Assembly (NCBI GenBank): GCA_035626515.1
Contig: DASPNM010000020.1
Span: 6,322 to 70,321, forward strand
Direction: 5' to 3'
Source of the DNA: DASPNM01 sp035626515
Lineage (GTDB): Bacteria; Bacteroidota; Bacteroidia; Chitinophagales; Chitinophagaceae
Length of the DNA stretch: 64,000 nt
Shown in pieces: positions 8,053 through 17,030 of the stretch. Made by a program: the position numbers and the translations under genes. A model generated the notes under the pieces. The model saw only the letters and a list, made by a program, of their open reading frames with translations. It was not told the DNA's origin and made no database searches. Each line of letters begins with the position of its first letter. Position 1 is the stretch's first letter.

Positions 8053-8115
8053 GGAGTCGGAAGTCAGAAGAGGGAAGACATGAATGATGAGTAATGAGTG
8101 ATGAGTAACGATGCG
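8053..8115. repeat. Degenerate 7-bp tandem tract after a stop codon
   Basis: Nine consecutive heptads on the plus strand, starting GAGTCGG and AAGTCAG and passing into GAGTAAT, GAGTGAT and GAGTAAC, with the phase unbroken. It begins five bases after the stop of the sugar dehydrogenase gene and reads C-poor on that gene's sense strand. Confidence 0.8.
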
Positions 8116-8204
8116 CGGCGACTTTGCGGCCAGACATGCAATTTGAAAGACAACCCAACTTCAACATTTAATATTTGATATTCTCTCGCCACCGACTAGT
8201 AATC

Positions 8205-8735
8205 TTATTTCTTGGTCCGCCAGTATCGGTAACCACGTATTCCGGCGACTAAAAGCAATACTAAACCGGCGAGGCCCGCCAGCCCCCACCAGACATCGTC
8301 CGTGTTTTTCATTACGGCGAGGAAAACGACGGCAAAAAGGATCACCGTGGGCACCTCGTTCCAGAAGCGGAGTTGCTGTCCGCTGTACCTGAACACATTT
8401 TGTCGCTGCTGGTTGTAAAGGACCTGCAGGCTGAAATGATACAGGTACAGCAGGATCACAAAAACGAGTTTTAGTTTCAACCAGCCGGTCAGCGGATAGA
8501 TCATGAGCAGCCTTGCGCCCAACACTGCTGTAATGATTGCCGAAGGCCAGGTGATGCCGTACAGCAGTCTTCTCTGCATGAGACGGTACTGTGCCAGCAG
8601 CGCGGCTTTTGTATCTCTATTCTCGAGTGCGTTTGCTTCGGCTGTGTATACCATCAGGCGCGGTAGATAAAACAATCCCGCAAACCACGTCACCACGAAA
8701 ATGATATGCACTGCCTTGAGATATTGAAGTTCCAT
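8205..8735 (-). CDS. hemJ: Protoporphyrinogen IX oxidase, HemJ type
   Basis: A 176-residue integral membrane protein (UPF0093) that oxidises protoporphyrinogen IX to protoporphyrin IX. Four or five hydrophobic helices are visible, starting with LKAVHIIFVVTWFAGLFYLPRL, whose His near residue 10 is the conserved heme-binding His, and including the LKLKLVFVILLYLYHF helix with the second conserved His and Lys. It is the last gene of the heme operon, two bases after the hemL stop. Its presence supplies the oxidase step not covered by hemG or hemY, neither of which is seen here. Confidence 0.92.
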   Translation of the reverse strand: MELQYLKAVHIIFVVTWFAGLFYLPRLMVYTAEANALENRDTKAALLAQYRLMQRRLLYGITWPSAIITAVLGARLLMIYPLTGWLKLKLVFVILLYLYHFSLQVLYNQQRQNVFRYSGQQLRFWNEVPTVILFAVVFLAVMKNTDDVWWGLAGLAGLVLLLVAGIRGYRYWRTKK

Positions 8736-8737
8736 CG

Positions 8738-10021
8738 TTATAATGCAGTGACGAATTTTCTCGTTGCCTCGAGCGTCCTATCGATATCCGCTTCGCTCAA
8801 CGCGCTGCTGATGAACCAGCTTTCAAAAGGTGACGGCGGCAGGTAAATTCCCTGCGCGAGGCAATGGTGAAAGTATTTTCGAAACAGCTCATTATTCGCT
8901 GCCGCGGCGCCGGCGAAATCAATTACCTGTTCGGCGGTAAAGTGTACGCTGATCATACTCCCAACCCGGTTGATACAAACGGGCAGACCTTGTTGTTTGA
9001 AAATCTCGCAAAGCCCCAGCTCCAGCAGGGAACCCTTGCGCTCCAGTTCTTCATAAATTTCAGGACGGGTGTGCAGCTGCCGCAGGGTGGTCATTCCGGC
9101 GCGCATGGCAAGTGGGTTTCCACTGAGCGTTCCCGCCTGGTATACGTTGCCTGCCGGTGCGATCCATTCCATGATTTCCTTTCTGCCACCATAGGCACCC
9201 ACCGGGAGGCCCCCGCCTATAATTTTTCCAAATGTGAGGAGGTCTGCCTCAACCCCGTACCGCTCCTGGGCACCGCCAGGTGCCAGTCGGAAACCAGTCA
9301 TTACTTCATCGAAGATCAGCACGATCTTGTTCTCATCGCAGACAGCGCGCAGCGTTTGCAGGAATTCCGGCTCCGGTGGGATACAACCCATGTTTCCGGC
9401 CACCGGCTCCACGATGATGGCCGCTATATTGCCCACATGAGCATTCACCGTCTCGCGCACTTTTTTGCCGTCGTTAAAAGGCAGAGTGATCGTATCTGCT
9501 GCGGTCGCGTGCGTTACGCCCGGGACTGACTGAATGCCGAGGGTTGCTACTCCACTCCCCGCGTGCACCAGAAAGGGATCCGCATGCCCGTGATAGCAGC
9601 CTTCGAACTTGATCAGTTTGTTCCGTCCGGTGTAACCTCTCGCCAGGCGCAGGGCGCTCATGCAGGCCTCAGTGCCGCTGTTTACCATCCGAACCAGACC
9701 CACATTTGGAACCATCTCGCGGATCAGCTCCGCCATTTCCACTTCCAGCTCCGTCGGTGCTCCGTAGCTCACAGAATGACCCATTTGCTCACGCAACGCC
9801 TCCAACACGGGCTCCCATGCATGCCCGAAAATCATTGGTCCCCAGCTGTTGATATAATCGATATACCGGTGGCCGTCTTCGTCGTACAGGTATGCTCCTT
9901 TCGCATTTTTGATAAAAAGCGGACAGCCTCCGACGCTTTTGAACGCCCGCACGGGTGAGTTTACACCGCCGGGGATTGATTGGTTTGCCCGGGCAAACAG
10001 GGCTTCGCTTCTGCTGTACAT
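8738..10021 (-). CDS. hemL: Glutamate-1-semialdehyde 2,1-aminomutase
   Basis: HemL isomerises glutamate-1-semialdehyde to 5-aminolevulinate using PLP in the C5 heme pathway. The 427-residue length is standard. Seen are MVNSGTEACMSALRLARG (about 112-129), GCYHGHAD, the PLP-contacting DEVMTGFR (238-245) and the Schiff-base lysine K266 in LTFGKIIGGGLPVGAYGG. The start ATG overlaps the hemB stop as TAATG, implying translational coupling. The cytosolic product works with HemA, encoded at the other end of the operon, which channels the unstable semialdehyde. Confidence 0.97.
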   Translation of the reverse strand: MYSRSEALFARANQSIPGGVNSPVRAFKSVGGCPLFIKNAKGAYLYDEDGHRYIDYINSWGPMIFGHAWEPVLEALREQMGHSVSYGAPTELEVEMAELIREMVPNVGLVRMVNSGTEACMSALRLARGYTGRNKLIKFEGCYHGHADPFLVHAGSGVATLGIQSVPGVTHATAADTITLPFNDGKKVRETVNAHVGNIAAIIVEPVAGNMGCIPPEPEFLQTLRAVCDENKIVLIFDEVMTGFRLAPGGAQERYGVEADLLTFGKIIGGGLPVGAYGGRKEIMEWIAPAGNVYQAGTLSGNPLAMRAGMTTLRQLHTRPEIYEELERKGSLLELGLCEIFKQQGLPVCINRVGSMISVHFTAEQVIDFAGAAAANNELFRKYFHHCLAQGIYLPPSPFESWFISSALSEADIDRTLEATRKFVTAL

Positions 10022-10998
10022 TACGCGTTGAGTAGTTGAATAATGTCTCTCGCAAAATAGCTCGCTATGAGATCCGCCCCCGCCCGCCGGATGGACGTGG
10101 TAATTTCAATGACCGCCTTGCTTTCGTCGAGCCATCCGTTGGCGGCCGCAGCCTTTACCATTGCATATTCACCACTAACCTGGTAGGCCGCCACCGGCAC
10201 GGTCACCGTGTTCTTCACTTCGCGGATAATGTCAAGATAGCTGAGCGCGGGCTTCACCATAACGATATCTGCGCCTTCTTCAACATCCATCACCGTTTCC
10301 CGGATCGCTTCGAGCCGGTTGCAGCTGTCCATCTGGTAGGTTTTCTTGTCGCCAAAACCGGGAGCGCTGTCCAGCGCGTCGCGGAACGGACCGTAAAAAC
10401 AGGATGCATACTTCGCGCTGTAACTCAGAATGCCTGCATGCTTCAGGTTATTTTCCTCGAGGGCTTTTCGGATCGCCGCGATCCTTCCATCCATCATATC
10501 GCTGGGAGCCACGAAGTCAGCGCCGGCCATCGCATGGCTCACGCTCATTTTTGCAAGGACTTCCACCGTGCTGTCATTAACAATCTCGTGGCCGGATACA
10601 ATGCCGTCGTGCCCATAGGAAGAATACGGATCAAGCGCCACATCCGTCATTACACAAAGGTCGGGGACGGCGTCTTTGATCGCCCTGACGCTGCGCTGCA
10701 TCAGCCCATCCGGGTTGAGCGCTTCGCGCCCCGTATTATCTTTAAGTTCATCAGCGCATTTGATGAAGAGCAACACGCTCCGAAGTCCCATGTTCCAAAG
10801 CTGCCTTACTTCTTCCACCGTTTTGTCCAGCGAGTATCGGAAGTAACCGGGCATCGAGGGAATAGGCTCCTCCAGGCCTTTTCCTTCTATAATAAAAAGC
10901 GGTACGATAAAGTCATCCGGCTGCAGCACAGTTTCGGCAACCATGCTCCGGATGGCAGGTGATTTTCTCAGGATCCTGTTGCGTCTTTGCAGGTACAT
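10021..10998 (-). CDS. hemB: Porphobilinogen synthase (ALA dehydratase), Zn-independent type
   Basis: HemB condenses two 5-aminolevulinates to porphobilinogen. The 325-residue protein has both active-site lysines, in SYSAKYAS and MVKPALSYLD. The segment that in zinc enzymes holds three cysteines reads TDVALDPYSSYGHDG, with Ala, Asp and Ser instead. It therefore belongs to the Mg or metal-independent class rather than the zinc class. It sits 16 bases after the hemF stop and overlaps hemL by one base. ATG at 10998 gives the canonical N-terminus (RRNRILRKSPAIR). Confidence 0.97.
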   Translation of the reverse strand: MYLQRRNRILRKSPAIRSMVAETVLQPDDFIVPLFIIEGKGLEEPIPSMPGYFRYSLDKTVEEVRQLWNMGLRSVLLFIKCADELKDNTGREALNPDGLMQRSVRAIKDAVPDLCVMTDVALDPYSSYGHDGIVSGHEIVNDSTVEVLAKMSVSHAMAGADFVAPSDMMDGRIAAIRKALEENNLKHAGILSYSAKYASCFYGPFRDALDSAPGFGDKKTYQMDSCNRLEAIRETVMDVEEGADIVMVKPALSYLDIIREVKNTVTVPVAAYQVSGEYAMVKAAAANGWLDESKAVIEITTSIRRAGADLIASYFARDIIQLLNA

Positions 10999-11014
10999 CG
11001 GTTATTTTTTTTGT

Positions 11015-11929
11015 TCAGGCCCAATCAACGGGGTTCTTTAGAATCGTCACCAGTTTTTCTTCCTCTGAGCCAGGTTCCGGCACGTGGTTGTATTGAAATC
11101 GGACAGCAGGGGGCAGACTCATCAGGATGCTTTCCGTCCTGCCGCCTGTTTTCAGGCCAAACAATGTGCCCCGGTCGTACATCAAGTTGAATTCCACGTA
11201 GCGCCCCCTCCTTATTTCCTGCCAGGTTCTGTGGCGCGGGGTGTACGGTATATTTTTCCGGCGATCCACGATGGGAAGGTATGCCGGTAAAAATGATCTG
11301 CTGCACTCCTCTGTAAAATCCAGCCAAAACGCCGCTGTGCTTCCATTTCCCGGGCGGCAATGATCAAAAAAAATCCCGCCGACGCCCCTGGCTTCCCGTC
11401 CCCGGTGAATATTCACAAAGTATTCGTCGCACTGTTTTTTCAACCGTGGATACAGATCGGGTCCGCTGCGGTCGCAGCAGGCTTTTAGTGTGCGGTGAAA
11501 ATGAACGCAGTCGTCAGCGAAAAGGTAATAGGGGGTGAGATCTATGCCGCCTCCAAACCAGCGGTCGCAACATTCGCCCTGCTCATCATAAAGTTCAAAA
11601 TAGCGAACGTTGGCATGAGTAGTCGGCACAAACGGATTCAGCGGATGAATGACGATAGACAGGCCGGTGGCGAAAAATGAACTTCCGGCCAGCTGTAACT
11701 GCGAGCGCAAAGGAGGGGTGATTTTACCGTACACTTCACTGAAGTTGACTCCCGCCTTTTCGAAAACGGACCCCTCCTGCAGAATGCGGGTTCTGCCGCC
11801 TCCACCTCCCGGCCGCTGCCAGCTGTCTTCGCTGAAGCACGCGGACCCGTCTTCCTGTTCAAGCGACCCGCAGATCAGGTCCTGCATACGCTGCAAATGG
11901 TGAGTAAACCTCTCCTTTACTGTTTCCAT
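11015..11929 (-). CDS. hemF: Oxygen-dependent coproporphyrinogen III oxidase
   Basis: HemF performs the O2-dependent oxidative decarboxylation of coproporphyrinogen III to protoporphyrinogen IX. The protein is 304 residues, as expected. Visible signatures are GGGGRTRILQEGSVFEKAGVNFSEV near the N-terminus, HPLNPFVPTTHANVRYFE, WFGGGIDLTPYYLF, the ARGVGGIFFDH motif and RGRYVEFNLMYDRGTLFGL. The start ATG lies 13 bases inside hemE in another frame, so the two are coupled. No anaerobic hemN is present in this window, which suggests an aerobic life style or a hemN elsewhere. Confidence 0.97.
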   Translation of the reverse strand: METVKERFTHHLQRMQDLICGSLEQEDGSACFSEDSWQRPGGGGGRTRILQEGSVFEKAGVNFSEVYGKITPPLRSQLQLAGSSFFATGLSIVIHPLNPFVPTTHANVRYFELYDEQGECCDRWFGGGIDLTPYYLFADDCVHFHRTLKACCDRSGPDLYPRLKKQCDEYFVNIHRGREARGVGGIFFDHCRPGNGSTAAFWLDFTEECSRSFLPAYLPIVDRRKNIPYTPRHRTWQEIRRGRYVEFNLMYDRGTLFGLKTGGRTESILMSLPPAVRFQYNHVPEPGSEEEKLVTILKNPVDWA

Positions 11930-12987
11930 GACTTAACTGCTTCGACAAACGCGCGCGCATGTTCCACCGGCGTAACTGGTAATATGCCGTGACCGAGGTT
12001 CACCACGTACCGCTGCGGACCAAATGCACGGATCATGCGGTGCACGTCCTCCACAATCCTGGACCGGGGTTGCAGCAATTTCGCCGGATCGTAGTTTCCC
12101 TGCAGGGTGATGCCGCTTTTCGTCAGACTTCTGGCATTTTCGGGGGTGTTGCACCAGTCCAGTCCGAGAGCGGCGGCTCCTGTAAGTTGAAGCTCCGGAA
12201 GGCTGTGCCATACCCCCTTGGCGTAAACGATAACCGGCGCTTCGTCGCTCACGGCACGAACAATCCTCTCGATGTAGGGAAGTGAAAAAACTCCAAAGTC
12301 ATCACGGTCGCAAAGACCACCCCAGCTATCGAAAATCTGTACGCAATCCGCACCCGCACGTATCTGTGCTTTGAGGTATGCCACCGTTACCTCAGTTAAT
12401 GCACTGAGCAGAGAATGTGCGGCTTCCGGCTCCCGGTAACAAAATGCCTTCGCTACATCGAAGGTTTTGCTGCCGCGCCCTTCCACCATGTAGCACAGAA
12501 GCGTCCACGGCGCGCCCGCAAATCCGATCAGCGGGACCCTGCCGTTGAGTTCCGACTTGCAAAGGCGCAGTGCATCATAAACATATTGCAGCCGGTCCGC
12601 GGCTTCCGGGATTATCAGCCGCTGTACATCGGCCATGCTGCGTACCGGGGCCGGCAGCGAGGGTCCTTTGCCCTCATTCATTTCGACCAACATTCCCATA
12701 GCCTGCGGCACCACCAAAATGTCGCTGAAAATAATGGCCGCGTCCGTGCCTATAAGATCCACCGGCTGCAGCGTGATCTCAACTGCGAGCTCCGGCGTCT
12801 GCACGCGGGTGAAAAAATCATATTTTGCTTTTATACGCATGTACTCGGGGAGATAACGCCCCGCCTGCCGCATCATCCACACGGGAGGGCGATGGACGTC
12901 TTCCTTACGAAGGGCCTTGAGCAAAAGATCATTTTGCAAAACCTGGTTTCTAGAGTCCACAAGCTGCGTTCCCGAAGTTGCTGTCAT
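11917..12987 (-). CDS. hemE: Uroporphyrinogen decarboxylase
   Basis: HemE removes four carboxyls from uroporphyrinogen III to give coproporphyrinogen III. The protein is 356 residues from the ATG at 12987. A GTG at 12996 overlapping the hemD stop is an alternative start adding three residues. Diagnostic motifs are PPVWMMRQAGRYLPEYM near the N-terminus, DAAIIFSDILVVPQAMGM with the catalytic Asp, GFAGAPWTLLCYMVEG and the closing NLGHGILPVTPVEH. It is embedded in the hem operon between hemD and hemF. Confidence 0.97.
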   Translation of the reverse strand: MTATSGTQLVDSRNQVLQNDLLLKALRKEDVHRPPVWMMRQAGRYLPEYMRIKAKYDFFTRVQTPELAVEITLQPVDLIGTDAAIIFSDILVVPQAMGMLVEMNEGKGPSLPAPVRSMADVQRLIIPEAADRLQYVYDALRLCKSELNGRVPLIGFAGAPWTLLCYMVEGRGSKTFDVAKAFCYREPEAAHSLLSALTEVTVAYLKAQIRAGADCVQIFDSWGGLCDRDDFGVFSLPYIERIVRAVSDEAPVIVYAKGVWHSLPELQLTGAAALGLDWCNTPENARSLTKSGITLQGNYDPAKLLQPRSRIVEDVHRMIRAFGPQRYVVNLGHGILPVTPVEHARAFVEAVKSWKQ

Positions 12988-12992
12988 AATCT

Positions 12993-13703
12993 TCACTTTG
13001 ATTTTGTCTGACCGAAATAATTGATTACCGAATCGAGCACGCTTTCCTGGCTGGTTTGTGCGGCAACAATCACGCTGTTATTAGTGAGGCGGCGCAGCTC
13101 GTTTGCCGTCGTAGCACCGACACTGAAACAGACGATTCCCTCCCGGAGAACGTTGACCTGGAAGAAAGCTTCTACGCCACTCGGACTGAAAAAAAGAACT
13201 CCCTCGTATGCCAGACGAACCGGTTTCGGCTCGATCAGGGTATCATATACGTGGACCTCGCGAAGAACGATGTCGTGCTTTTTCAGGAGTTCCGGCAATT
13301 CATCGCGCCGTCTGCTTCCACAAACAAAGCTGAGTGGTGCCGTGGGTCCCGTGTCCAGAATGAGCTGCGCCAGTGAAAAGGCATCACCCGCCACACTGAT
13401 TTTTTTGGGGTTCAGCAAACGCCTCACAGCGTTCAGTGTTTTCCCGGCCAGGCAGAATACCTGCTGCGTCTGAGCCGTGAGTCCGGATTCTTTCAGATTC
13501 AGGGCAAAGGCTTGCACCGCATGGCTGCTCGTGAAAACAATTTGGTCGCGGCAATCCGCCAAGGCCTGGGCGGTTTCAGGAGAAACGTGTTTGCGTATTC
13601 TGATGAAATCCAGGTCATGTATGTGAATACCGCCCGCCATTGCCGTTTCGAGTACCGAAGGCCTCAGTTTTTTTGTGGACAATATGGTTACTTGCCTTTT
13701 CAA
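12993..13703 (-). CDS. hemD: Uroporphyrinogen-III synthase
   Basis: HemD cyclises hydroxymethylbilane with inversion of ring D. The family is poorly conserved. The 236-residue size, two-lobed pattern, the IVFTSSHAVQAFAL motif, FVCGSRRRDELPELL, VLFFSPSGVEAFF and CFSVGATTANELRR all fit HemD, and the position between hemC and hemE confirms it. The start appears to be TTG at 13703, overlapping the hemC stop by four bases (TTGA), since no ATG lies near the conserved N-terminus. This is one of several non-ATG starts in the window. Confidence 0.9.
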   Translation of the reverse strand: MKRQVTILSTKKLRPSVLETAMAGGIHIHDLDFIRIRKHVSPETAQALADCRDQIVFTSSHAVQAFALNLKESGLTAQTQQVFCLAGKTLNAVRRLLNPKKISVAGDAFSLAQLILDTGPTAPLSFVCGSRRRDELPELLKKHDIVLREVHVYDTLIEPKPVRLAYEGVLFFSPSGVEAFFQVNVLREGIVCFSVGATTANELRRLTNNSVIVAAQTSQESVLDSVINYFGQTKSK

Positions 13704-14620
13704 CGCTTCAGCAATTTCAGCCCTCCCTGCCGCATCACCTGATCGGCCGCAATTCCTGCCACCTCGCCAAACTGTCGGGAGTTCACGGTAAAGAGAGTGC
13801 TTACCTTTTGTTTCCCGTCCGGCGAAACAATGTTCCCTTCAAACCGCAATTGGTCGTTTGTGATCACCGCAAGTGCCGCCACAGGTGACGTGCAACCTCC
13901 ATGCAGCAACCGCAAAAACTCCCGTTCCACACGCGTGCACATGCTGGTTTCTTCATGGTTCAGCAAACTGCAGGCTGCCGCCATTGGTGCATCCTCAGCA
14001 CGGCAGCAAACCGCGATGGCGCCCTGCCCCGGTGCGGGGAGCATCCAGTCAAGCATCGTTTGCGGCCCTGTTTCGTTAGCGGTGAGTCCAAGGCGCCTCA
14101 GTCCGGCAGCTGCGAAAACAGCCCCGTCAATTTCGGAAGTATGTAACTTCTTCAACCGGGTTCCCACGTTACCGCGGATGTCTTCAAAACTTGTTGCCGG
14201 AAACCGATGTTTCCATTGTGCGGTGCGGCGGATGCTGCTGGTCGCGATTCGAAGTTCTGCACCCGAAGGCAGCTTATTGGCCGCCATCTCATCTTTCCAT
14301 ACCAGTACGTCCAGAGGGGATTCCCGCTCCAACACCGCCGCTATAACAATACCCATTGCTGGCTGTACCGGTATATCCTTCAGCGAATGGACTGCAATAT
14401 CAATTTCCCCTTTCAGCAAAGCGACGTCCAGCTCACGCGTAAAAATTCCCTGTACACCCATTTCGTATAACGGGGTATGCAGGTCGATGTCACCTCCGCT
14501 TTTGACGAGAATCATCTCCGAAGTATATCCCGCCTGTTCCAGCCCGGTCGCAGCGATGTGAGCCTGCGCCTTAGCCAGCGGACTTTCCCTGGTGCCGATG
14601 CGAATGTGTTTTCCACTCAT
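13700..14620 (-). CDS. hemC: Hydroxymethylbilane synthase (porphobilinogen deaminase)
   Basis: HemC polymerises four porphobilinogens into hydroxymethylbilane. At 306 residues it has the N-terminal IRIGTRESPLAKAQA, the catalytic-Asp region EIDIAVHSLKDIP, the substrate-binding RTAQWKHRFP and RGNVGTRLKKL segments, and the LLHGGCTSPVAALA motif whose Cys carries the dipyrromethane cofactor. The ATG at 14620 overlaps the hemA stop as TGATG, and its own stop overlaps hemD. Coupled translation along the whole operon is likely. Confidence 0.97.
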   Translation of the reverse strand: MSGKHIRIGTRESPLAKAQAHIAATGLEQAGYTSEMILVKSGGDIDLHTPLYEMGVQGIFTRELDVALLKGEIDIAVHSLKDIPVQPAMGIVIAAVLERESPLDVLVWKDEMAANKLPSGAELRIATSSIRRTAQWKHRFPATSFEDIRGNVGTRLKKLHTSEIDGAVFAAAGLRRLGLTANETGPQTMLDWMLPAPGQGAIAVCCRAEDAPMAAACSLLNHEETSMCTRVEREFLRLLHGGCTSPVAALAVITNDQLRFEGNIVSPDGKQKVSTLFTVNSRQFGEVAGIAADQVMRQGGLKLLKR

Positions 14621-15840
14621 CACCCGGCCGTTCCTAAAAATTCATTGATTGCGCGAATGTACTGGCAGCCTTTTTCCTGCTTTTCCCTCAGGTTCGTCGC
14701 GAACCGGCCGATCGTCTTGTTGATAAGGTTGCGGACGGATCCACATGCGGCATTTTCGGATTCGGGGTAGTGAATCCCGCCGAGGTGATAAAGTTTTTCC
14801 TCCATGTCCCTGATCAATGGTGTATGGCGGTACACGGCCAGCCACTCGTAAAATGAAAGAAGGTGCTGATGAATAATTTTTTCCGCTTTGGGTATTTCCG
14901 CCCGACGGCGGTTGTGGGTCAGGTTCAGTATCCGCGAGACCTCGTCCACGCCAACGAGCGTAATGCCGTGCAGTTTGCCGACGGCCGGATCTACGTTTTG
15001 AGGCACGGAAAGGTCAATGATGACGCGCCGGGAGGCGGCGCAAAAATGATTTATTGTAAGCAGGTAAGTCGGCGCGCTCGTGCACACAACAAGTACATCG
15101 GAGTCCTGCACCGCCCTGGGCAGGTCCGCAAACGGAAGAAAGATGGAATTTGTTTCGTTGGCCAGCGCCATCGCTTTCGCTTCAGTCCGGTTGACTATCG
15201 TGACCCGTTCAGGTCTTGCGTACTGATGAATGTTCCTGACAACATTGCGGGCCAAAGCTCCGCTCCCCAGCACGAGAAATGATTTCCTTTCGCCTTCCGG
15301 GTGTTCATTTAACCATTTCACTGCCGCGTAGGACACGGAAACCGTGCCGCTGCTCAGGGCCGTGGAAGAGCGAACCGCCTTTGAGGCCTGCAGTGCATAA
15401 CTTACCGTGCGATCCATCAGTGGTCCCACCAGTCCTGCCTGTCGCGCAGCCATCAGCGCGTCGCGCAATTGACCGGCAATTTCGAAGTCGCCGGTGATCT
15501 GGGATTCCAATCCAGCAGCTACGCGAAACAGGTGTTCCAGAGCCTCACGACCGCGCAATACGAAACCGCGCCGGTCAAATAATTCCTGGGTGCCACGGCT
15601 ATGATCCAGCAACAAATCGGTCAGGTCTTTGTCAGATTCGCAAAACCCATACAGCTCGGTGCGGTTGCAGGTAGACAACACCAGGAGGCTTCGAAAGCCT
15701 CGCTTCGAGGCTTCGCGAAGCAGCCGTCCGCGGTGGGTGGCTGGAATAGCGAAAAGGCTTCTTTCTTCAGCTATTGCGTCGTGAAAATTGATCCCTGCGA
15801 CACAAAACCTGGATGCAATGTGCTCCGGGTTGTGGGACAT
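14620..15840 (-). CDS. hemA: Glutamyl-tRNA reductase
   Basis: HemA reduces glutamyl-tRNA(Glu) to glutamate-1-semialdehyde with NADPH, the committed C5-pathway step and usual control point. Features are the catalytic Cys motif LVLSTCNRTELYGF, GLESQITGDFEIAGQLRDA, a Rossmann region LVLGSGALARNVVRNI with Ser/Ala instead of the common GAGxMG, and the C-terminal helical domain. The ATG at 15840 gives 406 residues with the FCVAGINFHDA strand starting about 12 residues in. However, a strong AAGGAGG sits four bases before an in-frame TTG at 15870, which would add ten residues. It is the first gene of the leftward operon, divergent from hemH. Confidence 0.95.
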   Translation of the reverse strand: MSHNPEHIASRFCVAGINFHDAIAEERSLFAIPATHRGRLLREASKRGFRSLLVLSTCNRTELYGFCESDKDLTDLLLDHSRGTQELFDRRGFVLRGREALEHLFRVAAGLESQITGDFEIAGQLRDALMAARQAGLVGPLMDRTVSYALQASKAVRSSTALSSGTVSVSYAAVKWLNEHPEGERKSFLVLGSGALARNVVRNIHQYARPERVTIVNRTEAKAMALANETNSIFLPFADLPRAVQDSDVLVVCTSAPTYLLTINHFCAASRRVIIDLSVPQNVDPAVGKLHGITLVGVDEVSRILNLTHNRRRAEIPKAEKIIHQHLLSFYEWLAVYRHTPLIRDMEEKLYHLGGIHYPESENAACGSVRNLINKTIGRFATNLREKQEKGCQYIRAINEFLGTAG

Positions 15841-15874
15841 GTGGAAGTACATATAAATGGGTAACCGCAAAATT

Positions 15875-15881
15875 CCTCCTT
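15875..15881 (-). promoter_or_regulatory. Unusually strong Shine-Dalgarno (AAGGAGG) before hemA
   Basis: On the minus strand AAGGAGG precedes a TTG at 15870 by four bases and the ATG at 15840 by 34 bases. Shine-Dalgarno sequences are rare in front of the other genes of this window. This one therefore points either to a TTG start for hemA or to a non-initiating role. Confidence 0.45.
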
Positions 15882-15981
15882 ATCACCTCTCTTATGTCAT
15901 TCTTGGGTAAAAACAGGCACATGCTGACAAATCTTTTACAATTCAGCGGATATCTTTAGCGGTTTCTAGCCTTCCCCGACT

Positions 15982-17010
15982 ATGCACCCTACCGCAATCC
16001 TGATCATGAACCTCGGTTCGCCTGAAAGCCCCACTACCAGGCATTTGAAACCTTACCTCACCGAATTCCTCATGGATGGGCGTGTCATGGACGTGCCGAG
16101 GTTTTTCCGCGCATTGCTCGTGAAAGGAATGATTGTCCCTTTCCGGGCTGTCAGGAGCGCTGCGAAATACAGGAGTATCTGGACGGAGGAAGGTTCCCCA
16201 CTTGTCGTCCATACCCGGAATCTCCGGCACGCGCTCCAGTCGCGGTTTTTTGAGCCGGTATACTACTGCATGCGCTACGGTCAGCCATCGACAGCTGAGG
16301 TGCTGAAGACTATTCACGAGCAAAATCCTGCGCTGTCGCGACTGGTCCTGTTTCCTCTTTATCCTCACTACGCGATGAGCAGCTATGAAACCGCGGTGGA
16401 ACAGGTAAGACAGCTGCACCTCACGGCGAAGTACGGCTCCACGCTGAAGGTGGTGCCGCCGTTCTACAATCATTCCGGATATATCCGCGCCCTTGCCGCT
16501 TCGATACGACCGTATACAAGCCGGCCATTTGATCACCTTTTATTCAGCTACCATGGAATTCCCGAAAGGCATTTGTTGAAAACAGATCCTACTCAAACAC
16601 ATTGCCTGAGGGTACCGGGCTGTTGCGAGGTCAACTCGCCCGCTCACCGGTTCTGCTACCGGCACCATGTAATTGTAACTACAGAGCTGGTCGCCGGAGA
16701 GCTTGGTCTTGATAAAAGCCAATACAGCTTTTCTTTTCAAAGCCGGCTGGGACGGGATGCGTGGTTGAAGCCATTTACCGCTACACAGCTCGGGCAGTTC
16801 CCGTCAAAAGGCATCCGTAATCTGCTGGTGGCCTGCCCCGCATTTATAAGCGATTGCCTGGAAACGCTCGAGGAAATTGAAAAGGAGGGGGCCGAGATTT
16901 TTATGAATGCGGGCGGAATGCAATTCACCATGATCCCGGCACTCAATGAGAATCCGGAGTGGGTCGGTTGCGCAGAGGAATTGATTCGAAAACAATTTAC
17001 TACATCGTGA
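15982..17010 (+). CDS. hemH: Ferrochelatase
   Basis: HemH inserts Fe(II) into protoporphyrin IX. The 342-residue protein has the N-terminal AILIMNLGSPESP, the LFPLYPHYAMSSYETA strand, the catalytic-His motif LLFSYHGIPERHL, SFQSRLGRDAWLKPFT and VACPAFISDCLETLEEI with the conserved Glu residues. Cysteines around GCCEVNSP and CYRHH, between the two lobes, fall where some bacterial ferrochelatases hold an iron-sulfur cluster, but I cannot assign ligands with confidence. The gene is divergent from hemA across 141 bases. A TATCTTTA near-match to the -7 box lies at 15952-15959. Confidence 0.96.
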   Translation: MHPTAILIMNLGSPESPTTRHLKPYLTEFLMDGRVMDVPRFFRALLVKGMIVPFRAVRSAAKYRSIWTEEGSPLVVHTRNLRHALQSRFFEPVYYCMRYGQPSTAEVLKTIHEQNPALSRLVLFPLYPHYAMSSYETAVEQVRQLHLTAKYGSTLKVVPPFYNHSGYIRALAASIRPYTSRPFDHLLFSYHGIPERHLLKTDPTQTHCLRVPGCCEVNSPAHRFCYRHHVIVTTELVAGELGLDKSQYSFSFQSRLGRDAWLKPFTATQLGQFPSKGIRNLLVACPAFISDCLETLEEIEKEGAEIFMNAGGMQFTMIPALNENPEWVGCAEELIRKQFTTS

Positions 17011-17030
17011 AGTATGACGTTTGTCGAGCG

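Noticed and set aside
10036..10962. Long plus-strand frame within hemB
   Set aside because: hemB is unmistakable on the minus strand. The plus frame has no motifs and reflects high third-position GC.
13797..14561. Plus-strand frame of about 250 codons across hemC
   Set aside because: Antisense shadow with Ser/Pro-rich low-information sequence; hemC is secure.
15943..16536. Minus-strand frame across the start of hemH
   Set aside because: It covers the divergent control region and the hemH coding start antisense; no motifs, and hemH is certain.
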